Source: Myxococcales bacterium (GTDB lineage Bacteria > Myxococcota > Myxococcia > Myxococcales > JAKAPL01). Taken from it: a stretch of 51,144 bases of DNA. Both the position numbers and the translations under genes were made by a program. Shown here piece after piece: positions 1-9,819 of this stretch. The DNA is taken from assembly GCA_021807105.1 (NCBI GenBank), contig JAKAPL010000024.1, forward strand, positions 1 to 51,144, given 5' to 3'. The notes beneath the pieces were generated by a model. The model saw nothing but the letters and a program-made list of their open reading frames with translations, made no database searches and was not told the origin of the DNA. Numbering within the stretch: position 1 is the first letter of the stretch; every line of letters starts with the position of its first letter.

Positions 1-232
1 GAGGGACACGCTCCTCCCTGGGAGGGACACGCTCCTCCCTGGGAGGGACGCGCTCCTCCCTGGGAGGGACGCGCTCCTCCCTGGGAGGGACACGCTCCTC
101 CCTGGGAGGGACGCGCTCCTCCCTGGGAGGGGCACGCTCCTCCCCTTGTCGGGTGCGCTCCTCCCCTTGTCGGGTACGCTCCTCCCCTTGTCGGGCACGC
201 TCCTCCCCTTGTCGGGTGCGCCCCTCCCGCCC
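1..232. repeat. 21-bp tandem array A
   Basis: The core CTCCTCCC recurs with exactly 21-bp spacing at 11, 32, 53, 74, 95, 116, 137, 158, 179 and 200, with a degenerate copy at 221. The first seven units carry arms GGGAGG and CCTCCC around an 8-nt spacer. The last units replace one arm by a CTTGTCGGG segment, so two unit types lie side by side. The array runs off the left edge. Because 21 is a multiple of three, reading frames stay open through it, and the resulting heptapeptide-repeat ORFs are almost certainly not genes. There are no unique spacers, so it is not a CRISPR array. Confidence 0.95.
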
Positions 233-315
233 GCGCCCATCCGCCTGGAGCTGTCGGGTCCCTTTCGAGGGCTTGTCCCCTCGTCCATCAATCCAGTAGG
301 CTGCCGCCCCACGTC

Positions 316-435
316 ATGGCCCGGCAAGCCTCCCCCTTTCGCGTCGCGCTCCTCTCGCTCTACCTCGCGGTCGTGGCGCTGATCATCGTCCTTCTGATTC
401 GCGGCGTCGTTAACGGTCTCTCCGCCTCACGGTGA
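316..435 (+). CDS. Small membrane peptide, 39 aa (tentative)
   Basis: An ATG-to-TGA frame encodes a basic start (MARQASPFR) followed by one hydrophobic segment at about residues 9-29 (core LYLAVVALIIVLLI) and a short polar tail. That is the shape of a single-pass small membrane protein. It follows array A, and its last 9 bp overlap the end of the convergent lipoprotein gene. There is only a weak purine stretch upstream (AGTAGG). No family is recognised. The continuous hydrophobic stretch is the main argument that it is real. Confidence 0.35.
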   Translation: MARQASPFRVALLSLYLAVVALIIVLLIRGVVNGLSASR

Positions 436-2223
436 GGCGGAGGTCGCGGACGGCACGGTCACCGAGAACTGCCCCTGCGGGTCGGTGACGCCGGACGCGA
501 TGGGCAGGGCGAAGGTCCCGAACTCCTGGGTCGTGTCGATGTAGAAGAGGCGGATCGACGCGAGGGGCACGGGCATGCCCGTGGACTCGGCGACGACCGC
601 CCCCTGGAGGCGCGCGCCGGGGAAGAAGGTCAGGGAAAGAGACGTGTCCGCGGTCAGGTCGATCGGCTGCGCCCGGTCGGGCAGCCCGGTCGAATCGGGG
701 GGATGGACGGTGACGAGGTAACGGCCGGGCGGGACCGTGGCGGAGAAGGTCCCGTCGGCGGCGACCGCCGCGAGGGCGACGAGCGCCCCCGTCGACAGGC
801 CGAGGAGCTGCGCCTCACCGCCGCCGACGGGCGCGCCCCCCTCGGGGTCGAGGACCTGGCCCGAGAGGCGGACCCCCGGCCGGACGCGCACGTCGAGGCC
901 GCCTGCGCCGGTCGCGGGGACGTTCGGCACGGCGATCGAGGCCGGCGCGAAGCCGTCGCCGGGCGGCGGCGTCGCGGTCAGCGTGTAATCACCGCCCGGC
1001 GGGACGGGCAGCGCGAAGCTCCCCGTCTCGCTGGAGGAGCTGTCGATCCGGTAGCGGCAGCCGGACGCGCACGCGCCGCCGGGGAGGATGACGAGCCCGT
1101 CCGCGGAGACGGCCGCGTAGGCGAGCGCGGCGCCGCCGGGGTCGAGGATCCGGCCGGAGACGAGCGCCGTCTGCGAGGGTCCGATGGGCAGCCGGACGCC
1201 GAGGCCGTCCGCGCCGGTGAGGGAGAGCAGCGGCCCGGCCGCGACGCCGCCGTCGGGGGGGAGGTCGAGCCGCCCTGCGATCGGGACGTCGATGACCGGC
1301 AGCTCCGGGACCGACGGCGACGGGCCGACCTCGAGGGTGAGCCGCGCGCAGGGGGGCAGGGGAGGGCAGCTCTCGCCCGCGCACGAGCCGAGCGGGGGCG
1401 GGGCGCAGAGCCCGCCATCCGCGTCGGGCTGGGCGAGGACCTGGGCGAGCGGCACGGGAAGGACGAACCCCACCGGGCCCGCGCGGGTCGTGGTGGTCGC
1501 GGAGAGCGTCGTCCCGGCGAAGATCCCCTGCGCGCCCTTGATCGTGATCGACGCGCCGGCGAGCGGCTCGGCGGCGCCGGGGGCGGTCACCGTGCCGGCC
1601 ACCGTGAGCACGTCGCCGGCGCCGGGGAACGGCCAGCGCGCGCCGGCCGGCACGGGGCCCGGGATCGCGTCGTCGGTGCCGAAGATCGGCGCGGCGCAGG
1701 GCGAGGCGGTCGTGATCCAGACCGCGAACTGCTCGTTCGCGGGGAGGGCGCCGTGGACCACGCCGGCCTCGTCCGTCGTGAACTGGAAGGTCCAGTCGAG
1801 CAGCGGGATGAAGGGGTGGCCGGTGAAGAGCAGGGTGATCGGGAGCGCCTCGGAGGCGAGGCAGGCCGGTGGGAGCTGGAACGCGCCGGTCAGGAGCTGC
1901 GGCGGCGTGAGGCGCAGGGTGGGCGTCGAGGGGGCGATCGCGTTCACGCCCCGAAACTCCTGGGGCGCGAGGTCCGGCGAGGAGGGCGCGACGGCCGCCG
2001 CGAGGTTCGCGAGCACCTCGGTGAGCGGGTTGCAGGAGCCCGCGAGGCAGGCGTCGCCGGGCGGGCAGTCCGAATCGCTCTTGCAGGAGGCCGGCGGCGG
2101 CGGGGGCGGCTGGCAGGGGCGGCACGCGGAGAGGGCGAGGGCGAGGAGGGGGAGCCGCCTCGCCCAGGCCGCCCTCGCCCGCGCCGCCCGCGCGGGGGGC
2201 GCGCCGCGAATCGCCCCGCTCAT
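427..2223 (-). CDS. Lipoprotein with carboxypeptidase-regulatory-like repeats
   Basis: 598 aa, probably an envelope lipoprotein. The basic n-region is followed by LPLLALALSAC, a lipobox with the modified Cys at about residue 36, then a proline run and a Cys-rich module (CKSDSDCPPGDACLAGSC) typical of myxobacterial surface lipoproteins. The rest contains at least four beta-sandwich segments resembling the carboxypeptidase regulatory-like fold (repeated starts such as VSGRILDPGG, LSGQVLDPEGG and LQGAVVAEST). The ATG overlaps the stop of the upstream gene as ATGA, so the two are translationally coupled. The same frame stays open for more than 2 kb upstream, but that stretch is antisense to another gene, so this ATG is chosen. 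The substrate is unknown; an adhesion or polysaccharide-related role is a guess. Confidence 0.8.
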   Translation of the reverse strand: MSGAIRGAPPARAARARAAWARRLPLLALALSACRPCQPPPPPPASCKSDSDCPPGDACLAGSCNPLTEVLANLAAAVAPSSPDLAPQEFRGVNAIAPSTPTLRLTPPQLLTGAFQLPPACLASEALPITLLFTGHPFIPLLDWTFQFTTDEAGVVHGALPANEQFAVWITTASPCAAPIFGTDDAIPGPVPAGARWPFPGAGDVLTVAGTVTAPGAAEPLAGASITIKGAQGIFAGTTLSATTTTRAGPVGFVLPVPLAQVLAQPDADGGLCAPPPLGSCAGESCPPLPPCARLTLEVGPSPSVPELPVIDVPIAGRLDLPPDGGVAAGPLLSLTGADGLGVRLPIGPSQTALVSGRILDPGGAALAYAAVSADGLVILPGGACASGCRYRIDSSSSETGSFALPVPPGGDYTLTATPPPGDGFAPASIAVPNVPATGAGGLDVRVRPGVRLSGQVLDPEGGAPVGGGEAQLLGLSTGALVALAAVAADGTFSATVPPGRYLVTVHPPDSTGLPDRAQPIDLTADTSLSLTFFPGARLQGAVVAESTGMPVPLASIRLFYIDTTQEFGTFALPIASGVTDPQGQFSVTVPSATSASP

Positions 2224-2834
2224 TCCGGGACGTACCCGAGCCACGGGTCGCAGCGCGACAGGTCGTCGATGAGCCAGAACGCCTCGGTCACCGCCTTGCC
2301 CGGCGCGGGGTCGCGGATCTCCACGGGGTCGTCCTCCGTCGCCCAGCCGTCGCTGACGAGCAGCTCGACGTAGTTCCCCCCCTGCGACGGCGGCACGAGG
2401 ATCTGCTCGGCCACGAGCGGCGCGAGCGGGAGGACGAGGCCCGTCGCGAAGTCCTGGATCTGCGGGTCGAGCTGGTTCGCCGTCACGAGCGGCACGTCGA
2501 TGATCCCGCCGACCGCGACCGGGAACTGCGTCGGCCCCGCGGCGGCCGGGTTGCCGTCGTTGACGAAGACGCGGGCCGAGAGCGGCGCCTCGGTCGGGTC
2601 GAGGACGGTGAGGTTCAGGGTGATCTGACAGCCCGCGTCGGCGCCGGCGGGCTCGGCGATCACCGTGCGGCCCACGGGGTCGGTCGAGCGGATCAACGGG
2701 GCGTTGTCGGGCAGGTTCGCCGGGCCGGCGTCCTCGGCGTTGTCGGGCTCCGGGATCACGCAGGCGGCCGGGAGGGCGCACAACGCGCCCAGGAGGAGGC
2801 TCCGGCCGAGGGCCGAGGACCATGCCGGCGGCAT
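2220..2834 (-). CDS. Hypothetical lipoprotein, 204 aa
   Basis: The signal sequence ends in a lipobox (LCALPAAC, Cys at about 25), followed by an acidic Asp/Ala/Asn-rich linker and a beta-rich body without recognised motifs. The protein ends four bases into the next lipoprotein gene (ATGA), so the two are co-translated and may work together at the envelope. The start is supported by a -10-like TACACT 7 nt upstream of the ATG with no Shine-Dalgarno, which suggests a leaderless transcript. No family is assigned. Confidence 0.75.
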   Translation of the reverse strand: MPPAWSSALGRSLLLGALCALPAACVIPEPDNAEDAGPANLPDNAPLIRSTDPVGRTVIAEPAGADAGCQITLNLTVLDPTEAPLSARVFVNDGNPAAAGPTQFPVAVGGIIDVPLVTANQLDPQIQDFATGLVLPLAPLVAEQILVPPSQGGNYVELLVSDGWATEDDPVEIRDPAPGKAVTEAFWLIDDLSRCDPWLGYVPE

Positions 2835-2841
2835 CGGGGAG

Positions 2842-2847
2842 AGTGTA
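2842..2847 (-). promoter_or_regulatory. -10-like TACACT, 7 nt before ATG
   Basis: On the minus strand TACACT ends 7 nt before the ATG at 2834. The transcript would begin at or next to the start codon. No clear -35 was seen. Confidence 0.4.
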
Positions 2848-2883
2848 GCGCGTTTGCCGCCGAAAGCGACGCGGCCCGGAGGA

Positions 2884-2897
2884 GGGGCGCGCGCCCC
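2884..2897. terminator. GC palindrome downstream of the NtrC gene
   Basis: A 14-bp perfect palindrome (GGGGCGC/GCGCCCC) lies about 40 nt past the stop of the minus-strand regulator. There is no T-tract, so its role as a terminator is inferred only from its position. Confidence 0.3.
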
Positions 2898-2936
2898 CGG
2901 CCGGCGGGCGGAGAGCCGCGCGCGGGGCGGGCCCGC

Positions 2937-4319
<1,383 letters not shown>

Positions 4320-4380
4320 GGCGTGAATCCAGAGTCGAGCGGCGGCCGGAAGTCAAGTTCCGGGAGGGCCCCGGCCGTCC

Positions 4381-4410
4381 TTGACAGCCGCTCGGCCGCG
4401 CCCCTACTAG
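4381..4410 (+). promoter_or_regulatory. Candidate sigma70 promoter for the Fis-HTH gene
   Basis: A perfect TTGACA at 4381-4386 is followed after 18 nt by TACTAG at 4405-4410, which ends 11 nt before the ATG. The start point would fall within about 5 nt of the start codon. Confidence 0.45.
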
Positions 4411-4421
4411 ACGGGCTTCTG

Positions 4422-4886
4422 ATGGCGGGTGCTCCTGCAAACGACGCGGTCGCGACGGATCCTCCCCTCGCGCTCGTCCTGCCGCGAGAAGGCCGGCCCC
4501 CCGACCACGCCGCCCTGCTGGAGAAGGCGGGCTTCACGGTCCGGGTCGTGAAGAGCGCGGGCGAGGCGCGCGCCCTCGCGGCCGTGGCGCGGGTCTGCGA
4601 CGCGGCGCTGATCGCCGAGCTGGACCCCTGCGCGCGGCCGCTCGACCAGCTCGTCCGCGAGCGGCTCTCGGCGATGCTCGACCGGCTGGACGGCGCGCCG
4701 GTCGTGGATCTGCACGCCCTCGTCCTGCGCGAGGTCGAGCGGGGCCTGCTCGCGCTCGTGCTCGAGCGCTGCCGGGGCCACCGCGGCAAGGCGGCGAGCC
4801 AGCTCGGCCTCCACCGCAACACGCTGCGGCAGAAGATCGCGGAGCTCGGCCTCGGGCCGGCGCGCAAGCGGCGGGCCCGGCGGTAG
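4422..4886 (+). CDS. Fis-type HTH protein with degenerate receiver
   Basis: 154 aa. Residues 16-70 align by eye with the receiver of the divergent NtrC protein (LALVLPREG against LVLVVDDDH; AALIAELDPC against VVITDLAMPG), but the acidic pocket is lost and the phospho-acceptor Asp is replaced by Glu66. The receiver is cut short, and a connecting helix leads to a Fis-type HTH (RGKAASQLGLHRNTLRQKI) at about residues 122-145. Such proteins bind DNA as dimers. This one cannot be phosphorylated normally and may act constitutively. A longer open frame upstream is antisense to the NtrC gene and is discarded. Target genes are unknown; control of the divergent promoter is plausible. Confidence 0.8.
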   Translation: MAGAPANDAVATDPPLALVLPREGRPPDHAALLEKAGFTVRVVKSAGEARALAAVARVCDAALIAELDPCARPLDQLVRERLSAMLDRLDGAPVVDLHALVLREVERGLLALVLERCRGHRGKAASQLGLHRNTLRQKIAELGLGPARKRRARR

Positions 4887-4891
4887 CAGAG

Positions 4892-5422
4892 CTACTTCGG
4901 GGGCAACGCGGCCGCGGCGGGCGCGGGCAGGGAGCCCGCGAGGGGCGCGGCGGTCGCCGCGTTCGCCCGGCCGGCGGCGAACCAGGAGTCCACGATGTCG
5001 TAGACGGCGCTCCCGAAGAGCGCGACCACCAGCACGAGGTCCACGGGGAAGGCGAGAGGATAGGCCGAGAAGCTGGCGCCGAGGTGCTCCGGGTGGGTGA
5101 GCGCGTAGAGCGGCCCGATGCCGAAGCCGGGCACGAACTTCTCGAGCACGGTCAGGAGGGCGAGGTCCGCGACCCGGCCCCCGCCGGTGACGGCGAAGTG
5201 CTCCCACTCGCCCGCGTAGGCGTGGCCGGCCGAGGGGCCGAGCCCGAAGGTCGCGAGCTCGCTCGCGAGCGTGAGTCCGAGGGCGAGCCCCGGCGACTTG
5301 CGCGGCGGCCTCGGCTCGATCGCCGCCGCCGGCGGCTCGGGGAGGGCGAGGGAGAGCTGGAGGGGCGGCAGGAGGCGAGGGCCCGCCCCCAGGAGCGCGG
5401 CGAGGGCCAGCGCGGCCGTCAT
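4892..5422 (-). CDS. Hypothetical membrane protein, 176 aa
   Basis: It begins with a signal-like hydrophobic segment (MTAALALAALLGAG), then a proline-rich linker, and three further hydrophobic stretches (LALGLTLASELATFGLG, DLALLTVLEKF, FPVDLVLVVALFGSAVYDIVDSW). The tail is Ala/Pro-rich. The layout of short helices with a Gly-His-Tyr-Ala motif resembles small inner-membrane proteins of unknown function. The ATG overlaps the upstream stop (ATGA), making it the last gene of a coupled set with the methyltransferase and PhoH genes. It converges with the Fis-HTH gene, only 5 bp apart. Confidence 0.7.
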   Translation of the reverse strand: MTAALALAALLGAGPRLLPPLQLSLALPEPPAAAIEPRPPRKSPGLALGLTLASELATFGLGPSAGHAYAGEWEHFAVTGGGRVADLALLTVLEKFVPGFGIGPLYALTHPEHLGASFSAYPLAFPVDLVLVVALFGSAVYDIVDSWFAAGRANAATAAPLAGSLPAPAAAALPPK

Positions 5423-6240
5423 GTCGCGGGTCCGCGCACCGGCCAGCGCGGCGGCGCGCCGGGAATGACGCGCCTGCCCACGAACCAGCCGGACGCGGTG
5501 GAGGTCCTCCCGCCCGCTTCGTGGACGCGCCGCTCCTCGCGCAGATCCGCGAGGGCCCGCCCGGCGCCGCCCGTCCCGTCCCCGTCCCTGTCCCCCATCG
5601 CGATCAGGAACCGCTCCTGCTCCGCGTACCAGGCGTCCCAGGCCGCCGGGGCGAGCAGCTCGCAGGTCATCGGCTCCAGGAGGAGCGAGGAGAGCCGCGC
5701 GAGCGTCTCCGGCACCGTGCGCAGGGGTCCGGACCACCGCGCCTCCCAGTACCTGCGCACCGGCTCCGGCACCTCCCGCCCGAGCGCGACGCGCAGGTGG
5801 AGCGCGAGGAGCCCGTCCTCGGCGAGCAGCGGCCGGAGGGCCTGCGCGGCGGCGGAGAGGCCGCGCGCGGCGGCGAGCCCCTCGGCGAGCAGGAGGTCCG
5901 CCCCACCCCCGAGCTCCGGGGGGGCGGCCGCGAGCGGGTCCAGGTCGCGGACCTCGAACCGATCGGCCACGCCGGCCGCCCGGGCGTCGCGTTCGAGCCG
6001 CTCCCGCGTGACGGCGTCGCGGTCGATGACGACCGTCCGGCAGCCGAAGAACCGGGGCAGGATGAGCGCGCCGCCCGCGTCGGGCCCGAGGAAGACCGCG
6101 AGGCTCCTCTTCCCGAGCCGGGCGAGCCGCCCCAGCCGCCGCAGCCGCGCCTCGCGCCGGGCGGGCGGCTCGAGCGCGGCCGGGTGGGCCGTGCCCGGGA
6201 ACTCCACCGCCTCGGCGCGGCCCACGGGCGTCGCGCTCAT
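5419..6240 (-). CDS. Class I SAM-dependent methyltransferase-like protein
   Basis: 273 aa. A Rossmann-type core is visible: a first strand and glycine-containing loop (SLAVFLGPDAGGALILP), then the acidic end of the second strand (TVVIDRD) that would hold the SAM ribose, then EVRDLDPL and DLLLAEGLAAARGL as later strands. The glycine motif is not a clean GxGxG, so methyltransferase activity is likely but not certain. The substrate is unknown. Its start overlaps the PhoH stop (ATGA) and its stop overlaps the next start (ATGA), so the three proteins are made together. Confidence 0.65.
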   Translation of the reverse strand: MSATPVGRAEAVEFPGTAHPAALEPPARREARLRRLGRLARLGKRSLAVFLGPDAGGALILPRFFGCRTVVIDRDAVTRERLERDARAAGVADRFEVRDLDPLAAAPPELGGGADLLLAEGLAAARGLSAAAQALRPLLAEDGLLALHLRVALGREVPEPVRRYWEARWSGPLRTVPETLARLSSLLLEPMTCELLAPAAWDAWYAEQERFLIAMGDRDGDGTGGAGRALADLREERRVHEAGGRTSTASGWFVGRRVIPGAPPRWPVRGPAT

Positions 6241-7550
6241 AGGAGGTTCGCCGCCAGCTCGGCGAGCGCGCTCCGCTCCCCCTTGGAGAGCGAGATGTGG
6301 CCGGCGAGCTTCTCGGTCCGGAACCTGTTCACGACGTGGATGAGGCCATTGTTGATCGAATCGACGTACGGGTTGTCGATCTGGTACGGGTCACCCGTCA
6401 AGACGATCTTCGTGCCGTCGCCCACCCGCGTGAGGATCGTCTTCACCTCGTGCGGGGTGAGGTTCTGCGCCTCGTCGACGATGATGAACTGGTTCGGGAT
6501 CGATCGGCCGCGGATGTAGGTGAGGGGCTCGATGGCCAGGATGCCGAGGTCGAGCAGCTCGTGGTAGCTCCGGCCGGCCTTCTTCTCGGCCCGGGAGAGG
6601 TTCATGAGGAACTCGACGTTGTCGAAGATGGGCTGCATCCACGGGTTCAGCTTCTCCTCGACGCTGCCCGGCAGGTAGCCGAGGTCGCGGCCGAGCGGGA
6701 AGATGGGCCGGGAGACGAGGAGCCGGTGGTAGACGCCCTCCTCCATCACCTTGTGCAGCCCCCCGGCGATGGCGAGCAGCGTCTTCCCCGTCCCCGCCTT
6801 GCCGACCATCGTCACGAGACCGACCTCGTCGTCGAGCAGCAGATCGAGGGCGAAGCCCTGCTCCTTGTTGCGCGGCCGGATGCCCCAGACGCCCTCCTTG
6901 GGGCCGCGCAGGAGCGGGACGACCTTCCCCCGATCGGCCCGGAAGCGGCCCATCGCCGTGTGCTGCGCGCTCTCGCGATCCTTGAGGAGCGCGAACTCGT
7001 TGGGCGCGAACGGGACGCCGTCGGGCGTGAACTCGCCGTCGCGGTAGAAGGCGTCGACCTCTCCCGCGGCCACCGGCAGCTCCCGCAGGCCGGTGTAGAT
7101 GTCCGCGATCTCCACCCGCTCGGCGTCGTAGTCCTCCGCGGTGAGGCCGAGCGCGTCGGCGCGGATGCGCAGGTTCGTGTCCTTCGTGACGAAGATGGCC
7201 GGGACGGAGCCATCCTCGTCCTTCACGTCCAGCGCGACGGCGAGGATCCGATTGTCGGTCCCGGCGCCGTTGGCGAGCGCCTTGGGCAGGTCGCGGGTGG
7301 AGAAGAGGACGCGGACCTTGCCGCCCCCGGGGAGGGGGACGCCCTCGTGGATGGAGCCCTTCGTGCGGAAGTCGTCGAGGTAGCGGGCGACCTGGCGGGC
7401 GTTGCGCCCCAGCTCGGAGAGATCGCGCTTGAACTGGTCGATCTCCTCGATCACGTAGATCGGGACGACGACGTTGTTGTCCTCGAAGTGGAAGAGGGCC
7501 CGCGGGTCGTGCAGGAGAACGTTCGTGTCGAGGATGAAGTTCTTGAGCAG
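6237..7550 (-). CDS. PhoH family protein with N-terminal PIN domain
   Basis: About 437 aa. The first ~130 residues form a PIN-type nuclease-like domain starting with NFILDTNVLLHD (Asp8 of the acidic site) and NNVVVPIYVIEEIDQF. A PhoH ATPase domain follows, with Walker A GKAGTGKT at about 250-257 and a Walker B-like FIIVDEAQNL. This PIN-PhoH pair matches the YlaK-type subfamily, thought to act on RNA. The start is unusual: the PIN domain has no ATG, GTG or TTG in frame near its beginning. The best fit is CTG at 7550, 7 nt after GAGG. The first standard start in frame (GTG at 7454) would remove the conserved LDTNVLLHD. A one-base indel joining the ATG at 7573 is the alternative. Confidence 0.88.
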   Translation of the reverse strand: MLKNFILDTNVLLHDPRALFHFEDNNVVVPIYVIEEIDQFKRDLSELGRNARQVARYLDDFRTKGSIHEGVPLPGGGKVRVLFSTRDLPKALANGAGTDNRILAVALDVKDEDGSVPAIFVTKDTNLRIRADALGLTAEDYDAERVEIADIYTGLRELPVAAGEVDAFYRDGEFTPDGVPFAPNEFALLKDRESAQHTAMGRFRADRGKVVPLLRGPKEGVWGIRPRNKEQGFALDLLLDDEVGLVTMVGKAGTGKTLLAIAGGLHKVMEEGVYHRLLVSRPIFPLGRDLGYLPGSVEEKLNPWMQPIFDNVEFLMNLSRAEKKAGRSYHELLDLGILAIEPLTYIRGRSIPNQFIIVDEAQNLTPHEVKTILTRVGDGTKIVLTGDPYQIDNPYVDSINNGLIHVVNRFRTEKLAGHISLSKGERSALAELAANLL

Positions 7551-7677
7551 GGCGGCGCCTCGCTCCCTCCCATGTAACCGAAATCCGGGAAGGATTGAAG
7601 GGCCCGGCCGCCGCCCCGGGGCGCCGGCCGAACCCGGGCGCGAGCCCCACGGGGCCGGGCCGCCCCGATCGTCCGCC

Positions 7678-9819
7678 TCAACCGGCGGCGCGCTCGCCCC
7701 GCGCGGGGGCCGCCACCGCGCGGTTGCGGCCGGCGTGCTTGGCCGCGTACAGCGCCGCGTCGGCGCGGGCGATCAGCTCGGCCTTGTCGGCCGCCGCCTC
7801 CGGGAAGGTCGCGATGCCGAGCGAGAGCGTGATCCGCAGCGTCCCGCCGCCGATCGGGAAGGGGCGCGCCTCGACGGCCGCGCGCACCCGCTCGGCGAGC
7901 GCGCCGGCGGCCGTCGCGTCGGTCTCCGGCAGCACTAGGACGAACTCCTCGCCGCCGTACCGGGCGACCACGTCCGTCTCCCTCGCCGCGCCGGAGAGCA
8001 CCTCGGCGACGCCGCGCAGGATCGCGTCGCCCGCGGGGTGGCCGTGCGTGTCGTTGACCGCCTTGAAGTGGTCGATGTCGCCGAGCAGCAGCGAGAGCGG
8101 CCGGCGGTAGCGGCGCGCCTCGGCGAGCCGCTCCCCGAGGACGAGCTGGAGCTGGCGGTGGTTGACGAGGCCGGTCAGCCCGTCGGTCGTCGCCATCCGC
8201 TCGACCTCGGAGAAGAGCTGCGCCCGCTGGATGGCTTGCGCCACCTGGAGCGCGATGACCTCCATCGCCTGGACGGCCTCCACGTCGAACGCGCCCCGGC
8301 GGCGGGAGGCGGCGACGAGCGTCCCGAGGATCCGGTCGCCGCTGCGGAGCGGGAAGACCTTGAGCGACTCGGCTCCCCGGAGCTGCGCCTCCTCGTCGAA
8401 GACGACCGGCCGCGAGCCGAGCCGGACGCCGCTCGCGGGGAGGACCGTCCCGTAGCGGATGGCGTCGCCGCACAACCCCCGGTCGCCCGCGAAGAGGCGG
8501 CCGGCGAGCGCCTCGCCCGCGTGCACGCCGGCCACCGCGGCGATCCGCTGCCGGCCCGCGGGCCCCTCGACGAGGGTGAGCGCCGCGAAGTCGGCGGGCA
8601 GGAGCGAGCGCGCGAGGGCGAGGGCGGCCTCGAACACCTCCTCGGGCTTCGCGAGCCGGTTCAGCTCGTCGATCGCGCGGTAGAAGCGCTCCTTCTCGTC
8701 GCGCGCGCGCTTGACGGAGCCGAGCAGCCGCTCCGCCTCGATGGCCCGCAGCACCTCGCGGGCGATCGCGGCGAGCAGATCCTCGTCCTCCGGCGTGAAG
8801 GGGCGGTCCTCGATCCGGTCGGCCACGACGACGCCTCGCAGGAAGCCCTCGGCCGCGGCTCCTCCCCGCGTCTCTAAGAGTGGGACGGCGAGCAGCGCGC
8901 GGACGGCCACCGGCCGATCGTAGTAAGTGACGCCGGCGAGCCGCCCGGAGAGCCGGACGGCCTTGCGCCAGCGGACGGCGGCGCCCAGGACGCCGCTCTC
9001 GGCGGCGAGCGGGTCGCGCCGGACGGCCTCGCTCCTGCTCCGGCAGTCGTGGAGCTTGAGCGCGCGATCGTCGGCGGAGAGGAGGAAGACCGCGCAGGTG
9101 TGCGCGTGCAGCGCCCGCTCCGCGATCTCGAGCGCCGAGCCGACCGCCTGCTCGACCTCCCGCACGGCGGCGGCCGTCCAGCGCGCCCGCCCCTCGGGGC
9201 TCGCGTCGGCCTCCTCGCTCCCCGCGGCGATCAGGCGATACTCGCGGGCCCGCTCGTCCAGGCGCAGCAGCCGGCGCGCGACGGCCTGCCCCTCCGCCCG
9301 CCGCGCCGCCGCGACCTGCACGGCGAGGACGAGCTGGTAGAGGAGGGCGAAGAGCGCGAGGAACGCCGCGTGCGCGGAGAGCTCCGGCCAGGCGGCCGGG
9401 AGCGCGCGCGCGCCGGTGAACGCGAGCAGGTCGATGGCGATGGCGGCCGCGGCGAGCGCCACGCCCGCGGCCGGACGGAGGAAGGCCACGAGGAAGGCGA
9501 CGACCAGGTAGACGATCGGATAGAACGGCCCGTGCAGGCCGCCCGCGAGGAGCGAGACCGATTCGGCGAGCGTGAGCAGGATGAGGCCCAGCTCGAGGTC
9601 GTCGCGGAGCCGGGGCTGCCGCCCCTCCATCGCCCGCTGCGCGCGCCGCACGAGCACGCCGGCGAGGCCCGCGAGCAGGGCGGCGAGCGAGGCGGCCTCG
9701 GTCCAGCTGCACGCCGGGAAGCGGCGGAAGCGGCCGAGCGCGAGCAGCCCGATCACCGCGGACGCCGCGACCCAGGGCGCGTGGCGCCGGGCGCGCCGGG
9801 CCGCCCCGCCCCAGCTCAC
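7678..9819 (-). CDS. Diguanylate cyclase with membrane anchor and two GAF domains
   Basis: 713 aa. The N-terminal third has about five hydrophobic helices, then a coiled-coil-like basic stretch, two GAF-type sensor modules (about 215-365 and 395-530) and a C-terminal GGDEF domain. The catalytic motif is GGEEF at 622-626, with the metal site DIDHFKAVNDTHGH upstream and an intact inhibitory I-site RETD at 613-616. The protein should therefore make c-di-GMP and be subject to product inhibition. The GTG start overlaps the stop of the FtsB gene (GTGA), an unusual coupling of second-messenger synthesis to a cell-division gene. Confidence 0.95.
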   Translation of the reverse strand: MSWGGAARRARRHAPWVAASAVIGLLALGRFRRFPACSWTEAASLAALLAGLAGVLVRRAQRAMEGRQPRLRDDLELGLILLTLAESVSLLAGGLHGPFYPIVYLVVAFLVAFLRPAAGVALAAAAIAIDLLAFTGARALPAAWPELSAHAAFLALFALLYQLVLAVQVAAARRAEGQAVARRLLRLDERAREYRLIAAGSEEADASPEGRARWTAAAVREVEQAVGSALEIAERALHAHTCAVFLLSADDRALKLHDCRSRSEAVRRDPLAAESGVLGAAVRWRKAVRLSGRLAGVTYYDRPVAVRALLAVPLLETRGGAAAEGFLRGVVVADRIEDRPFTPEDEDLLAAIAREVLRAIEAERLLGSVKRARDEKERFYRAIDELNRLAKPEEVFEAALALARSLLPADFAALTLVEGPAGRQRIAAVAGVHAGEALAGRLFAGDRGLCGDAIRYGTVLPASGVRLGSRPVVFDEEAQLRGAESLKVFPLRSGDRILGTLVAASRRRGAFDVEAVQAMEVIALQVAQAIQRAQLFSEVERMATTDGLTGLVNHRQLQLVLGERLAEARRYRRPLSLLLGDIDHFKAVNDTHGHPAGDAILRGVAEVLSGAARETDVVARYGGEEFVLVLPETDATAAGALAERVRAAVEARPFPIGGGTLRITLSLGIATFPEAAADKAELIARADAALYAAKHAGRNRAVAAPARGERAAG

